Shown here: positions 16,123-23,522 of the stretch, in pieces | Position numbering within the stretch: position 1 is the stretch's first letter | Layout of the letters: each line of letters starts with the position of its first letter | Assembly: GCF_025655475.1 (NCBI RefSeq) | Contig: NZ_JAHTIK010000001.1 | Span: 6,930,066-6,994,065, forward strand | Length of the DNA: 64,000 nucleotides | From: Kitasatospora sp. DSM 101779 | GTDB taxonomy: Bacteria > Actinomycetota > Actinomycetes > Streptomycetales > Streptomycetaceae | Reading direction: 5' to 3' | Notes under the pieces: model-generated | What the model saw: the letters and a program-made list of their open reading frames with translations, nothing else | Database searches by the model: none | Told to the model about the DNA's origin: nothing | Position numbers and translations under genes: made by a program

Positions 16123-17115
16123 TCACGCGGTGCGCCCGGTGGCGTCGAGGCGGGCGAGGTGCAGCGCGGCCGGGTGGAGGCAGGCGGTGAGGCGGGAGGC
16201 CTGTGCGGCGGGCAGTCCGCCGAGGCGGTCGGCGAGGTCCTCGACGGTGTCCCGGGCGATCTCGGCGGCGACCTCCGCCGGCCCGGCCGCCGGGCCGAGC
16301 TTGGAGACGGCGGAGGCCGCCCGGGCCGGGGTGCGCAGGGCGGCCGCCTGTTCGACCAGCCAGCCGGGCACGCCGGCCGCCCCACCGGCCGGGACGGCGT
16401 ACGGGCGGGCGCCGCCGTACCGGGCGTCCTCGGCGAAGCCCGCCTGCTTGACCTTGAGCACCGGCCGCCCGGCCTCCACCGGCACGTCCTCGGCGGGCTT
16501 CAGCACGTACCCCTCGGCGAGGTTCGCCGCGAGCGGCGGCAGGTCGAATCCGGCGGGGACGAGGCTGGGAAAGGCCGCGGGCAACTGCTGCAGCCGCACC
16601 AGCGGGCCCTCGGCGAGCAGCGGCGCGCACGGCAGCGCGGCCGCCGCGGCGGCCCGCCGCAGCACCGCGTCGCCCGCCCACCACCGCTCGCCGCGGACCT
16701 CGACCACCGCGTCGAAGACCGACCAGTGCAGGCCCGGCGCGTACCAGACCCCGGTCTGCACGGCCTGGGCACCGTCCTCCGGCGGGACGGCCGGGTGCGG
16801 GTAGCGGCCGCCGAAGAGCTCGCCGTACAGCACCACCCGCCCGGGCGTGCGGTACTCCTCCCGCAGCGCCCCGGCGGCCCGTGCGGCGGCCACCGCCAGG
16901 CCCGGCCAGATCCGGGCGAGCCCGAAGAACCCGTCCAGCGCGTCGCCTTCCAGCAGCTCGCGCCGCTTGGCCGGCCGTACCGTGCCGCCCTCGCAGAGCA
17001 GGGCGAGGTGGGCGCCGTGCACCTTCTCGGTGGCCGTCCAGCGGCGGACGGCGGACCGGCTGAGCGCCGCCCGCTCGGGGATCTTCGGATAGGGGGCGAA
17101 GACGCTCTCGGACAT
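16123..17115 (-). CDS. Rnl2-family RNA ligase
   Basis: 330 residues. Nucleotidyltransferase motif I is TEKVHGAHL with the adenylated Lys near residue 31. LYGELFGG fits motif III, EGYVLKP motif IV and LKVKQAGF motif V, so all expected catalytic motifs are present. Such enzymes seal nicked or cleaved RNA using ATP. Homologues are known as stand-alone repair ligases, but the substrate here is unknown. It lies downstream of a degenerate uridine-kinase-like gene on the same strand. An in-frame upstream start at 17151 is possible but lacks a better ribosome site. Confidence 0.82.
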   Translation of the reverse strand: MSESVFAPYPKIPERAALSRSAVRRWTATEKVHGAHLALLCEGGTVRPAKRRELLEGDALDGFFGLARIWPGLAVAAARAAGALREEYRTPGRVVLYGELFGGRYPHPAVPPEDGAQAVQTGVWYAPGLHWSVFDAVVEVRGERWWAGDAVLRRAAAAAALPCAPLLAEGPLVRLQQLPAAFPSLVPAGFDLPPLAANLAEGYVLKPAEDVPVEAGRPVLKVKQAGFAEDARYGGARPYAVPAGGAAGVPGWLVEQAAALRTPARAASAVSKLGPAAGPAEVAAEIARDTVEDLADRLGGLPAAQASRLTACLHPAALHLARLDATGRTA

Positions 17116-17183
17116 CCGCCGAGCATCCCGGCCGGTCCCGCCGGGCGGCAACGGGATTACCAGCCGGCCGGCCGGTCCACGCC

Positions 17184-17226
17184 GTCCGTGGTCGGGCCCG
17201 TCCGTCGTCGGGCCCGTCCGTGGTCA
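17184..17226 (+). repeat. Tandem 16-bp repeat, 2.7 copies
   Basis: Units 17184-17199 and 17200-17215 differ by one base. A third partial copy includes the stop codon of the leftward gene 17224-17853. It may have been generated by slippage and may affect the intergenic RNA. Confidence 0.8.
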
Positions 17227-17853
17227 GGGCTCGACGAGTGCCGGGTGCCGCGGGTCGTCGACCTTCACGGCCAGGTCGGCGGCCTCCCGCGGACGGGTCT
17301 CCTCCTCGTAGCGGGCGAAGGCGGGCAGCGTCCAGCGCTCCGCCTCGGCGGTGTGCCGGGCGAGCGCGCCCGGGCCCATCGCCAGGTGCACCGTGAGCTC
17401 GAACGGCAGCCAGCGGCCGAGCAGCAGCGGCCCGTCCAGCAGCAGCACCCCGCCCGGCGGCAGCTCGGTGTAGGGCGCCCGGGTGGCCCGGTCGGCGCCG
17501 GCGTCCCACAACGAGGGCAGCACCCGTCCGCTGCCGCCCGGGTCGAGCGGTGCCAGCACCTCGCGCAGCAGTGCGCCGTCGTCGAGCCACAGGTCGTGGA
17601 AGGCGTCGGAGTCCCGCCGGCCGTACTCCAGGCGGATCGAGGCCGGCCGCAGGAAGTCCGCGGCGGACACCCGGAGCACCGGGCGGCCGCGCAGCCGCAA
17701 CGGCCCGACCAGGGCGTCCGCGAGCTCACCCGGCCGCGCGGCGTCGGCGCCGTCCACCGCGACCCGCACCCACGGCGCGGCCCGGGCGGCGTCCTCGACC
17801 CGGTCGGCGACCAGGGCGGTCAGCCGTTCCGTGGAGATCGGTGTCACCCGCAC
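17224..17853 (-). CDS. Uridine-kinase-like protein lacking the Walker A loop
   Basis: 209 residues resembling nucleoside kinases: VAVDGAD near residue 32, a VSAADFLRPAS segment, RLEYGRRDSDAF, a DGALLREVL region and GVLLLDGPLLL. The place of the P-loop reads DGADAARPGELADAL, with no GK[ST]. ATP binding of the usual kind is therefore doubtful, and the protein may be a non-catalytic relative. GTG 17853 is supported by GAAGGAG 7 nt upstream. It is divergent from the HD-domain gene and precedes the RNA ligase gene. Confidence 0.75.
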   Translation of the reverse strand: MRVTPISTERLTALVADRVEDAARAAPWVRVAVDGADAARPGELADALVGPLRLRGRPVLRVSAADFLRPASIRLEYGRRDSDAFHDLWLDDGALLREVLAPLDPGGSGRVLPSLWDAGADRATRAPYTELPPGGVLLLDGPLLLGRWLPFELTVHLAMGPGALARHTAEAERWTLPAFARYEEETRPREAADLAVKVDDPRHPALVEP

Positions 17854-17884
17854 CCTGCTGCTCCTTCCCGTCGGCCCGGCCGAC

Positions 17885-17890
17885 TATATT
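17885..17890 (+). promoter_or_regulatory. Probable -10 box (TATATT) in the divergent intergenic region
   Basis: TATATT is the only AT-rich hexamer in the 92 bp between GTG 17853 (leftward) and GTG 17946 (rightward). It reads AATATA on the other strand, so it could serve either gene. Confidence 0.35.
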
Positions 17891-17945
17891 TCGCCGCGAC
17901 TGACGGGCCGTCGGGGCCCGGCGCCGTACCCGAGGGGAGACCGCC

Positions 17946-18449
17946 GTGTCCGAACCGACCCTGGCCGATGTCGATGCTCTCGCCGCCCGCGCCCACGCCG
18001 GGCAGGTCGACAAGATCGGCGTCGCGTACGTCGAGCACGTCCGGGCGGTGGCGGCCGGTCTCGCCCCGTTCGGCACCGGTCTCCAGATGGCCGGGCTGCT
18101 GCACGACGTGCTGGAGGACACTCCGCTGACGGCCGAGGACCTGCTGCGCGCCGGGGTGCCGTCCGCCGTGGTGGCGACCGTCCGGCGGGTCACCAAGGTC
18201 CCGGGCACGCCCTACGAGGAGATGCTGGCGCAGATCGCCGGGGACCACTCCGCGGCCCTGCTGAAGATCGCGGACAACGCGCACAACTCGCTGCCCGAGC
18301 GGGTGGCCCGGCTCGACGGGGCGGACCGGCGGCGGCTCGCCGAGCGCTACCGGGCGGCCCGCCGGGTGCTGTGGCCGGCGGTCGGCGAGGCCGACGTCCG
18401 TGCCGTCGTCGGCCTGGTCAACCCCGCTCTGCTGGCCGAGCTCGGCTGA
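17946..18449 (+). CDS. Small HD-domain phosphohydrolase (MESH1/SpoT-hydrolase-like)
   Basis: 167 residues, a single HD domain. YVEHVRAVA provides the first His, LLHDVLEDT the HD pair and following ED, and KIADNAHN the distal Asp region. This is the order found in (p)ppGpp hydrolases and the small MESH1-type enzymes. No synthetase or TGS domain is present. A role in alarmone or nucleotide hydrolysis is likely, but the substrate is an inference. GTG start with GAGGGGAG 6 nt upstream. Confidence 0.82.
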   Translation: MSEPTLADVDALAARAHAGQVDKIGVAYVEHVRAVAAGLAPFGTGLQMAGLLHDVLEDTPLTAEDLLRAGVPSAVVATVRRVTKVPGTPYEEMLAQIAGDHSAALLKIADNAHNSLPERVARLDGADRRRLAERYRAARRVLWPAVGEADVRAVVGLVNPALLAELG

Positions 18450-18602
18450 CACCGGTGCTCGTGGCGGCGCCGGACCGGTGTGGCCCCCGGGCCCGGGCAG
18501 GAGCACGCTGGAAGCAGGAACGCGGCCGGCCCCGCCCGCCGCGGCGGCGCGCTGCCGCCGGGTGTCACGGGCCCGCCGACCGCCCGAGCACAGGGAGCGG
18601 CC

Positions 18603-18773
18603 ATGTCCGACATGCACCAGCGGATGAACGACAAGACGGAGCGGGACGAGGAGGACGTGCGCTCGCGCGACCCCGAGGAGGGCATCACCTCGTACCAGAC
18701 CGCGCACGCGCAGGACGAGTCGACGGCCGAGGGCGACCGCCTCGACGAGCCCTCCGAGGAGCTCGGCCGGTGA
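18603..18773 (+). CDS. Small acidic hydrophilic protein
   Basis: 56 residues, rich in Asp, Glu, Arg and Gln, with no hydrophobic segment and probably disordered. It starts MSDMHQRMND and ends EPSEELGR. AGGGAG precedes the ATG. Its stop overlaps the GTG of the DUF1876 gene (GTGA), so the two should be made together. Family not recognised. Confidence 0.65.
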   Translation: MSDMHQRMNDKTERDEEDVRSRDPEEGITSYQTAHAQDESTAEGDRLDEPSEELGR

Positions 18774-19075
18774 GCGCGCTCGCCGGCGAGGGGCCGCACA
18801 CCAGCGAGTGGCAGGTGCGGTTGGTGATCACCGAGGACGGCGACGTCACCAGGGCGCACGCCGTCCTCGAGTCCGGCGGCACGGCGATGGAGGGCACCGG
18901 CGCGATGCAGGCCGACGCCGAGGCGCGCCGCAGCACCCACGATCCCGCCGTCCCCGCCATCGGCGACGAGCTCGCCGTCGGCCGCGCCCTGCTCGACCTC
19001 GGACACCGCCTGGTGCACGCCGGTTCCGTCGCCGCCGAGGCCGCCGAGTCGGCCCGCCGCCGCGACACGGAGTAA
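18770..19075 (+). CDS. DUF1876 (dsRBD-like fold) protein
   Basis: 101 residues matching the family pattern: EWQVRLVITEDGDVTRAHAVL near the N-terminus and IGDELAVGRALLDLGHRL in the C-terminal half. The fold in this family resembles a double-stranded RNA-binding domain, but function is unknown. The usual proline/aspartate stretch before IGDELA is present in variant form (DPAVPAIGDELA). It is translationally coupled to the 56-residue acidic protein, which may be a partner. Confidence 0.8.
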   Translation: MSALAGEGPHTSEWQVRLVITEDGDVTRAHAVLESGGTAMEGTGAMQADAEARRSTHDPAVPAIGDELAVGRALLDLGHRLVHAGSVAAEAAESARRRDTE

Positions 19076-19161
19076 CCGTGCACGACCGACCCGCCCACCG
19101 CCGGAAGAAGGTAGCCGAAGGCGACAAGTAGTGTGCGAAACAGCTGAATCGTGACCTTCCA

Positions 19162-19197
19162 GCACCCGCGGACCGGAACCCGCCGGACCGCGGGTGC
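19162..19197. terminator. Hairpin between DUF1876 and the receptor kinase gene
   Basis: The perfect 10-bp arms 19162-19171 and 19188-19197 enclose a 16-nt loop with further pairing. It is a likely terminator for the small-protein pair upstream. Confidence 0.55.
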
Positions 19198-19223
19198 GTC
19201 ACTGTCGGTGGCCGTACGCCCGG

Positions 19224-19229
19224 TACGGT
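19224..19229 (+). promoter_or_regulatory. Probable -10 box (TACGGT) for the receptor kinase
   Basis: TACGGT predicts transcription from about 19236, 4 nt before ATG 19240. It overlaps the alternative GTG at 19228, which argues for the ATG. Confidence 0.4.
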
Positions 19230-19239
19230 GACCGACGTC

Positions 19240-20961
19240 ATGGTGGCAGGAACGGTGGACGAGAACAGAGGCAAGGGCGGCCCCGAGGGCCAGGCCCCCC
19301 AGGACGCTGCGATACCGCAGGACGCGCGCTGGGAGCTCCCCGGCTACACGCACGAGCGCGAGCTCGGTGCGGGAGCAGCCGGGCGCGTCGTGCTGGCCAG
19401 CCACGACGCGACCGGCACCCCCGTCGCGGTCAAGTACCTCAACGGCGACCACGCCGACCACGAGAACTTCCGCACCGAGGCCGAGCTGCTCGCGGGCCTC
19501 GACTCCCCGCACGTCACCCGTCTGTACGAGTACGTGGAGGGCCCGCAGGGCGCCGCCATCGTCATGGAGCTCGTCGACGGCATCTCCCTGCGCGACCTGT
19601 TGCAGGCCGAGGGCGCCACCGGCCCCGAGGCCGCACTGGCCGTGCTCAAGGGCTCGCTGCTCGGCCTCGCCGACGCCCACCGGGCGGGCGTGGTGCACCG
19701 CGACTACAAGCCCGGCAACGTCATCGTCACCACCGAGGGCGTCTCCAAGCTGGTCGACTTCGGCATCGCGGTGCCCAGCGGCGCCAAGGGCGACATCGCC
19801 GGCACCCCCGCCTACATGGCGCCCGAGCAGTGGGCCGGCGAGCCCGCCTCGCCGCGGGGCGACGTCTACGCCGCGACCGCCACCTTCTTCGAGTGCCTGA
19901 CCGGCGCCAAGCCGTACGCGGGCACCACGCTGATGGAGCTGGCCGTCCAGCACACCGAGGCGGACATCCCCGACGAGCAGGCGCCCGAGGCGCTGCGCCC
20001 GCTGATCCGCTCCGGCCTCGCCAAGACCCCGCAGGACCGGCCGGAGGGCGCCGCCGACCTGGTCGCCGACCTGGAGGCGGTCGCCGCCGGCACGTACGGG
20101 CCCGAGTGGGAGGAGCGCGGCCGCCGCCAGCTGGCCGGCCTGGTCGCCCTGCTGCCGCTGCTGCTGCCCCACCCGCACGGGCATGCCGCCGGCAACACCT
20201 CCGTCGCCACCACCACCCTCCCGCAGGGCGCGGGCGGCGGCGTCACGGCCGTCCGCCGGTTCGGTCCGCGAGCCAAGCTGCTGAGCGCGGCCACCGGACT
20301 CGTCCTGCTCGGCGGCACCCTGGCCGGGGTCGCGGCCGCCGGAGCCTCCGACTCGACCACCACCACCGAGGTCGCCGCACCGAAGGCCACCACGACCTTC
20401 GGTGCCGACGGGCCCGTGGCGGTACCGTCGCCGAGCGCCTCGCCGTCCGGATCGCCCTCGGTGTCCGCCTCGGCCTCGGCCTCCCCGTCGGCCTCGGCGT
20501 CCCCGAGCACCTCCCCGACCACCTCGCCGTTCGCCTCGCCGAGCCCCACCCCGACCAAGAAGCCCACCACGGCCCCGCCGACCACGCCGCCGACCAGCGC
20601 CCCGCCGACCACGCCCACGACCAGTGCCCCGCCGCCGCCGACCCTGCGGGTCCTCCGGCTGAGCGTGAGCACCACCTGTGGCAACCGGTCCTACGAAGTG
20701 GTCGCCAGGATCACGGCCGCGACGGACGGTGTGGCGAGCGGCACCGTGACCGTTGCCTGGTACTCGGGCGTGAGCCGGCTGCCGGCCTCCACCGTGCAGG
20801 TCACCATCCCGAAGGGGACGAAGACCTTCACCACCACCCTGTCTGCTCCGAGCACCACGGGCTCCTGGAGCGCGCGGGTGAGCTCGAATCCGGCGGCCGA
20901 ATCGGGTCAGGGCAGCTCGTCCGGTCCCGTCAACACGAGCACCTGCGTCATCCTGACCTGA
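19240..20961 (+). CDS. Receptor-type Ser/Thr protein kinase with secreted-side domain
   Basis: 573 residues from ATG 19240 (GTG 19228 would add four). Kinase domain at about 35-285: glycine loop GAGAAG, VAVKYL Lys, HRDYKPGN with the catalytic Asp (Tyr replaces the usual Leu/Val), DFGIA and TPAYMAPEQ. The activation segment has Ser but no Thr before the GT motif, unlike typical PknB kinases. One membrane helix lies near 347-368. Outside are an 80-residue Ser/Thr/Pro linker and a beta-rich domain (about 470-573) bounded by two Cys. It is followed after 10 bp by the TVR-repeat membrane protein, its most likely substrate or partner. Confidence 0.9.
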   Translation: MVAGTVDENRGKGGPEGQAPQDAAIPQDARWELPGYTHERELGAGAAGRVVLASHDATGTPVAVKYLNGDHADHENFRTEAELLAGLDSPHVTRLYEYVEGPQGAAIVMELVDGISLRDLLQAEGATGPEAALAVLKGSLLGLADAHRAGVVHRDYKPGNVIVTTEGVSKLVDFGIAVPSGAKGDIAGTPAYMAPEQWAGEPASPRGDVYAATATFFECLTGAKPYAGTTLMELAVQHTEADIPDEQAPEALRPLIRSGLAKTPQDRPEGAADLVADLEAVAAGTYGPEWEERGRRQLAGLVALLPLLLPHPHGHAAGNTSVATTTLPQGAGGGVTAVRRFGPRAKLLSAATGLVLLGGTLAGVAAAGASDSTTTTEVAAPKATTTFGADGPVAVPSPSASPSGSPSVSASASASPSASASPSTSPTTSPFASPSPTPTKKPTTAPPTTPPTSAPPTTPTTSAPPPPTLRVLRLSVSTTCGNRSYEVVARITAATDGVASGTVTVAWYSGVSRLPASTVQVTIPKGTKTFTTTLSAPSTTGSWSARVSSNPAAESGQGSSSGPVNTSTCVILT

Positions 20962-20971
20962 GGAACGAGAC

Positions 20972-22180
20972 ATGAGCACCCCGCAGCAGCCGGACGAGGA
21001 CGCCACCGTCCGCTTCGGCTCGAAGCCGCCCCGGGCGGACCAGACCGTGCGCCTCAACGCGCCCGCCGCCGACCCGGAGGCGACCGTCCGCCTCGGCTCG
21101 TCGCCGGTGCCCGCGCCGGACCCGGAGGGCACCGTCCGCCTGGGCCCGGCGAAGCAGCCGGACCCGGACGGCACCGTGCGCCTCAACGCGCCGCGGTCGA
21201 CCCCGGACGCGACGGTCCGGCTGAACGCGCCCGCGCCCGCGCCGGACCCGGAGGGCACCGTGCGGCTCGGCCCGGCGAAGCAGGCCGACCCCGAGGGCAC
21301 CGTCCGGCTGAACGCCGCGAAGCCGGACCCGGAGGCGACCGTCCGCCTCGGCTCGTCCCCCGTGCCCGCGGCGGACCCGGACGGCACCGTCCGGCTGAAC
21401 CCCGCGCAGCCCAACCCCGAGGCGACCGTCCGGCTCGGCGGTGCCGGGGCGCGGCCCGCCCCGCAGGCGTACGTTCCGCCGCCCTCGCAGCAGCAGCCGC
21501 CGGCCGAGAGCTTCGAGAGCGCCACCTTCCTCGACCCGCAGGTCTGGCCGACCCCGCCGGTCGGCACCGCCGTCCCCGCGCCGACGCCGGCCATGGGCAC
21601 CCCCCTCACGCCCGCCATGGGCACCCCGGTCACCCCGGCCATGGGCACCCCGGTGCCCCCGGCTGCGGTCCCGGCACCCGCCGCGCAGGACGGACTGCAG
21701 CGCTTCGGGCCGGGCGTGCCCCCGCAGGCGGCCGCCGTCTGGCACGGGGCGACCGCGGTCCCGCCGGCCCCGGAGCAGCCGAAGCGCCGGCGCCGCCGCT
21801 GGCTGCTGCTGCCGCTGCTCCTGCTGATCGCGGTGCTCGCCTGGCTGGCCTGGGACCGCTACGGCCGGCCGGTCGCGGTGACCGGGGTCGCCGTCCGTAC
21901 GGACAACGCGAAGGGCCCGGCCTGCGACGGCACGGCGGTGATCACCGGAGCGATCTCCACCGAGGGCGGCGCGGGCAATGTCCGCTACCGCTGGAAGCGC
22001 AGCGACGGCACCGACTCCGGTGTCCTCACCCAGCCGGTGTCCAGCGGCCGTCGCACCACGGACGTGGTGCTCCGCTGGACCTTCCAGGGCCACGGCAGCA
22101 TGCAGGCGACGGCCACCCTGGAGATCGTCGGCCCGGGCAGCGGCACCTCCTCGGTGACCTTCCCCTACACCTGCCCCTGA
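20972..22180 (+). CDS. Single-pass membrane protein with eleven TVR(L/F) repeats
   Basis: 402 residues. Residues 8-155 hold eleven units of the form acidic-x-T-V-R-L/F, starting EDATVRF and ending EATVRLG, spaced 10-15 residues apart with Pro/Ala linkers. Residues 205-230 contain three TPAMGTP units. A basic run KRRRRR precedes the only membrane helix (about 278-297), so the repeats should be cytoplasmic. The C-terminal 105 residues are external, beta-rich and bounded by two Cys, like the kinase ectodomain. I infer that the Thr residues are kinase targets and FHA docking sites; nothing in the sequence proves this. Family not recognised. Confidence 0.85.
   Translation: MSTPQQPDEDATVRFGSKPPRADQTVRLNAPAADPEATVRLGSSPVPAPDPEGTVRLGPAKQPDPDGTVRLNAPRSTPDATVRLNAPAPAPDPEGTVRLGPAKQADPEGTVRLNAAKPDPEATVRLGSSPVPAADPDGTVRLNPAQPNPEATVRLGGAGARPAPQAYVPPPSQQQPPAESFESATFLDPQVWPTPPVGTAVPAPTPAMGTPLTPAMGTPVTPAMGTPVPPAAVPAPAAQDGLQRFGPGVPPQAAAVWHGATAVPPAPEQPKRRRRRWLLLPLLLLIAVLAWLAWDRYGRPVAVTGVAVRTDNAKGPACDGTAVITGAISTEGGAGNVRYRWKRSDGTDSGVLTQPVSSGRRTTDVVLRWTFQGHGSMQATATLEIVGPGSGTSSVTFPYTCP
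20999..21440 (+). repeat. Degenerate coding repeat, eleven TVR(L/F) units
   Basis: Eleven copies of ACCGT(C/G)CG(C/G)CT or a close variant are spread over about 440 bp, with unit lengths of 30-45 bp. Several units occur as longer duplicated blocks, for example GSSPVPA and LGPAKQ each twice, which suggests growth by internal duplication. Confidence 0.9.
21584..21659 (+). repeat. Tandem 24-bp repeat, 3 copies (TPAMGTP[LV])
   Basis: ATGGGCACCCC recurs at 21593, 21617 and 21641, exactly 24 bp apart, within the TVR-repeat gene. Confidence 0.9.
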
Positions 22181-22222
22181 TGACCTGCACTTGACGGAAC
22201 ACCCTCCCCTGTCGGAGGCACC

Positions 22223-22254
22223 CCGGCACCCGGCCCGCAACGGCCGGGTGCCGG
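22223..22254. terminator. Strong 13-bp hairpin after the kinase/TVR operon
   Basis: The arms 22223-22235 and 22242-22254 are perfectly complementary with a 6-nt loop, 43 nt after the TVR gene stop. Confidence 0.75.
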
Positions 22255-22319
22255 CACGTTACTGACACCGTGTCAACACGCCGGTGGGACGCCCCTGTCG
22301 GGCGGGCGCACGGAGGCCC

Positions 22320-22325
22320 TACCCT
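22320..22325 (+). promoter_or_regulatory. Leaderless-type -10 box (TACCCT)
   Basis: TACCCT occupies -12 to -7 from ATG 22332, so the membrane PemK-like gene is probably transcribed from its own start codon and not from the kinase operon. Confidence 0.55.
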
Positions 22326-22331
22326 GCGTCC

Positions 22332-23450
22332 ATGATCCTGCGCTCCGCGAAGCGGCTCGTGCTCCTTCTGCCGGTGCTCTGGCTGACCTCGCTCACCTAC
22401 GTGGCCTGCGCCGTGCTGCTCGTCCACCTGCGCCACACCGATCCGGAGGTCGAGCGCGAGATCGCGCAGGGCGCGGACCGGTGGCCGGCCCTGGCCGCAC
22501 TCGCGGTGGCCACCGCGGTCGCCACCGCCTGGGCCCGGCGGCCCGACCGGCGTCGCCGGTTCCCCTGGCACCGGCTGGCGGCGCGGGCGCTCGCGCTGTT
22601 CGTCACGGCCGTGTCCGTCGCGCTGCTCTCGTACCACCGGGGCGGCCCCGACTTCGACCACCTGCTGGGCCTCGGCGCCGTCACCACCTTCGCGGTCGTG
22701 CTGTGCATCCTCGGCTGGGGACTGCTCAACCTCGGCCCGGCCCGGGCGGCGGCCGGCGCGGTGGCCGCGCTGGCGGCCTCGGCGCTCTGGCTGGCGCGCG
22801 CGCCCGAGCGTTCAACCGTCGCGGTACTGGCCGCGGCGGCGCTGCTGGTGGCGCTCGGCACCACGGCGGCCGCGGTCTGGCGGGTGCCGCGGGTGCGGCT
22901 GCTGGCCGGGCTGCCCCCGGTGGAGTGGACCGGCGGCGGCGTCCGACCGCCGGAGCGCCGGCCGGTGCCCGGCGAGATGTGGTGGGCGGACGTGCCGTTC
23001 GAGGAGTCCGGCGGGTCCAAGGACCGGCCGGTGCTGGTGGTGCGGGTCCTGGAGGGCCGGCTGGAGGTGCTGAGGAGCACCAGCCAGGACCGGCTCGGCC
23101 GCAGCGACCACATCCGGCTGCCCACCGGTGCCTGGAACCCGGAGGCGGCCCACGACAGCTGCCTCGACCTTCGGCTGCGCACCCTGACGGCGGACCGGCT
23201 GCGCCGCTACGCCGGGCCGTGCCCGGTCGGGGTGTGGCGGGTGGTCCGCGGCCGCACCCTGCCGCTGGTGAAGCCGCCGCGGACGGTCCGCCGGGCAGGG
23301 GCCGCCGGGCAGGCCGCGCCGCGGCAGCGCCGTCCCGTCGTCGAACCCGTTGCCGAGCCCGCCTCCGAACCGGGCGGCGCGCCCCGCGGCCTCCGCAGGC
23401 CACCGCGCGGGGGCGACTCCGGGAAGGCGGGGGCCGGCGGCACCGGCTGA
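22332..23450 (+). CDS. Multi-pass membrane protein with PemK/MazF-like C-terminal domain
   Basis: 372 residues. About six hydrophobic segments fill residues 7-195. From about 212 to 305 the sequence follows the PemK/MazF pattern: PVPGEMWWADVPFEE, GGSKDRPVLVVRV, a TSQDRLGR segment, IRLPTGAWN and SCLDLRLRTL. The last 60 residues are a basic, Pro-rich tail. MazF-type domains are usually free mRNA-cutting toxins of about 110 residues. Here the domain is tethered to the membrane and no small antitoxin gene is adjacent, so it may be a regulated ribonuclease or a non-toxic binding domain. Confidence 0.7.
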   Translation: MILRSAKRLVLLLPVLWLTSLTYVACAVLLVHLRHTDPEVEREIAQGADRWPALAALAVATAVATAWARRPDRRRRFPWHRLAARALALFVTAVSVALLSYHRGGPDFDHLLGLGAVTTFAVVLCILGWGLLNLGPARAAAGAVAALAASALWLARAPERSTVAVLAAAALLVALGTTAAAVWRVPRVRLLAGLPPVEWTGGGVRPPERRPVPGEMWWADVPFEESGGSKDRPVLVVRVLEGRLEVLRSTSQDRLGRSDHIRLPTGAWNPEAAHDSCLDLRLRTLTADRLRRYAGPCPVGVWRVVRGRTLPLVKPPRTVRRAGAAGQAAPRQRRPVVEPVAEPASEPGGAPRGLRRPPRGGDSGKAGAGGTG

Positions 23451-23457
23451 TGCAACG

Positions 23458-23505
23458 ACCGCGGCCGGGCCCGTCGGGACACCGCCCGAGGGGCCCGGCC
23501 GCGGT
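23458..23505. terminator. Bidirectional 15-bp hairpin between convergent genes
   Basis: The arms 23458-23472 and 23491-23505 are perfectly complementary, between the stops at 23450 (rightward) and 23523 (leftward). Confidence 0.75.
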
Positions 23506-23522
23506 GTGCCGGGGGGAGGCCG

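Noticed and set aside
17184-17226. 16-bp repeats as a CRISPR or regulatory array
   Set aside because: Only 2.7 copies without spacers; better explained by slippage.
20999-21440. Repeat block as a CRISPR array
   Set aside because: The units vary in length, are coding in one frame, and there are no constant repeats with unique spacers or cas genes.
18685-21648. 987-codon leftward reading frame with SG-TVASG-like repeats
   Set aside because: It mirrors the TVR-repeat and kinase genes; the repeats are the complement of the real ones.
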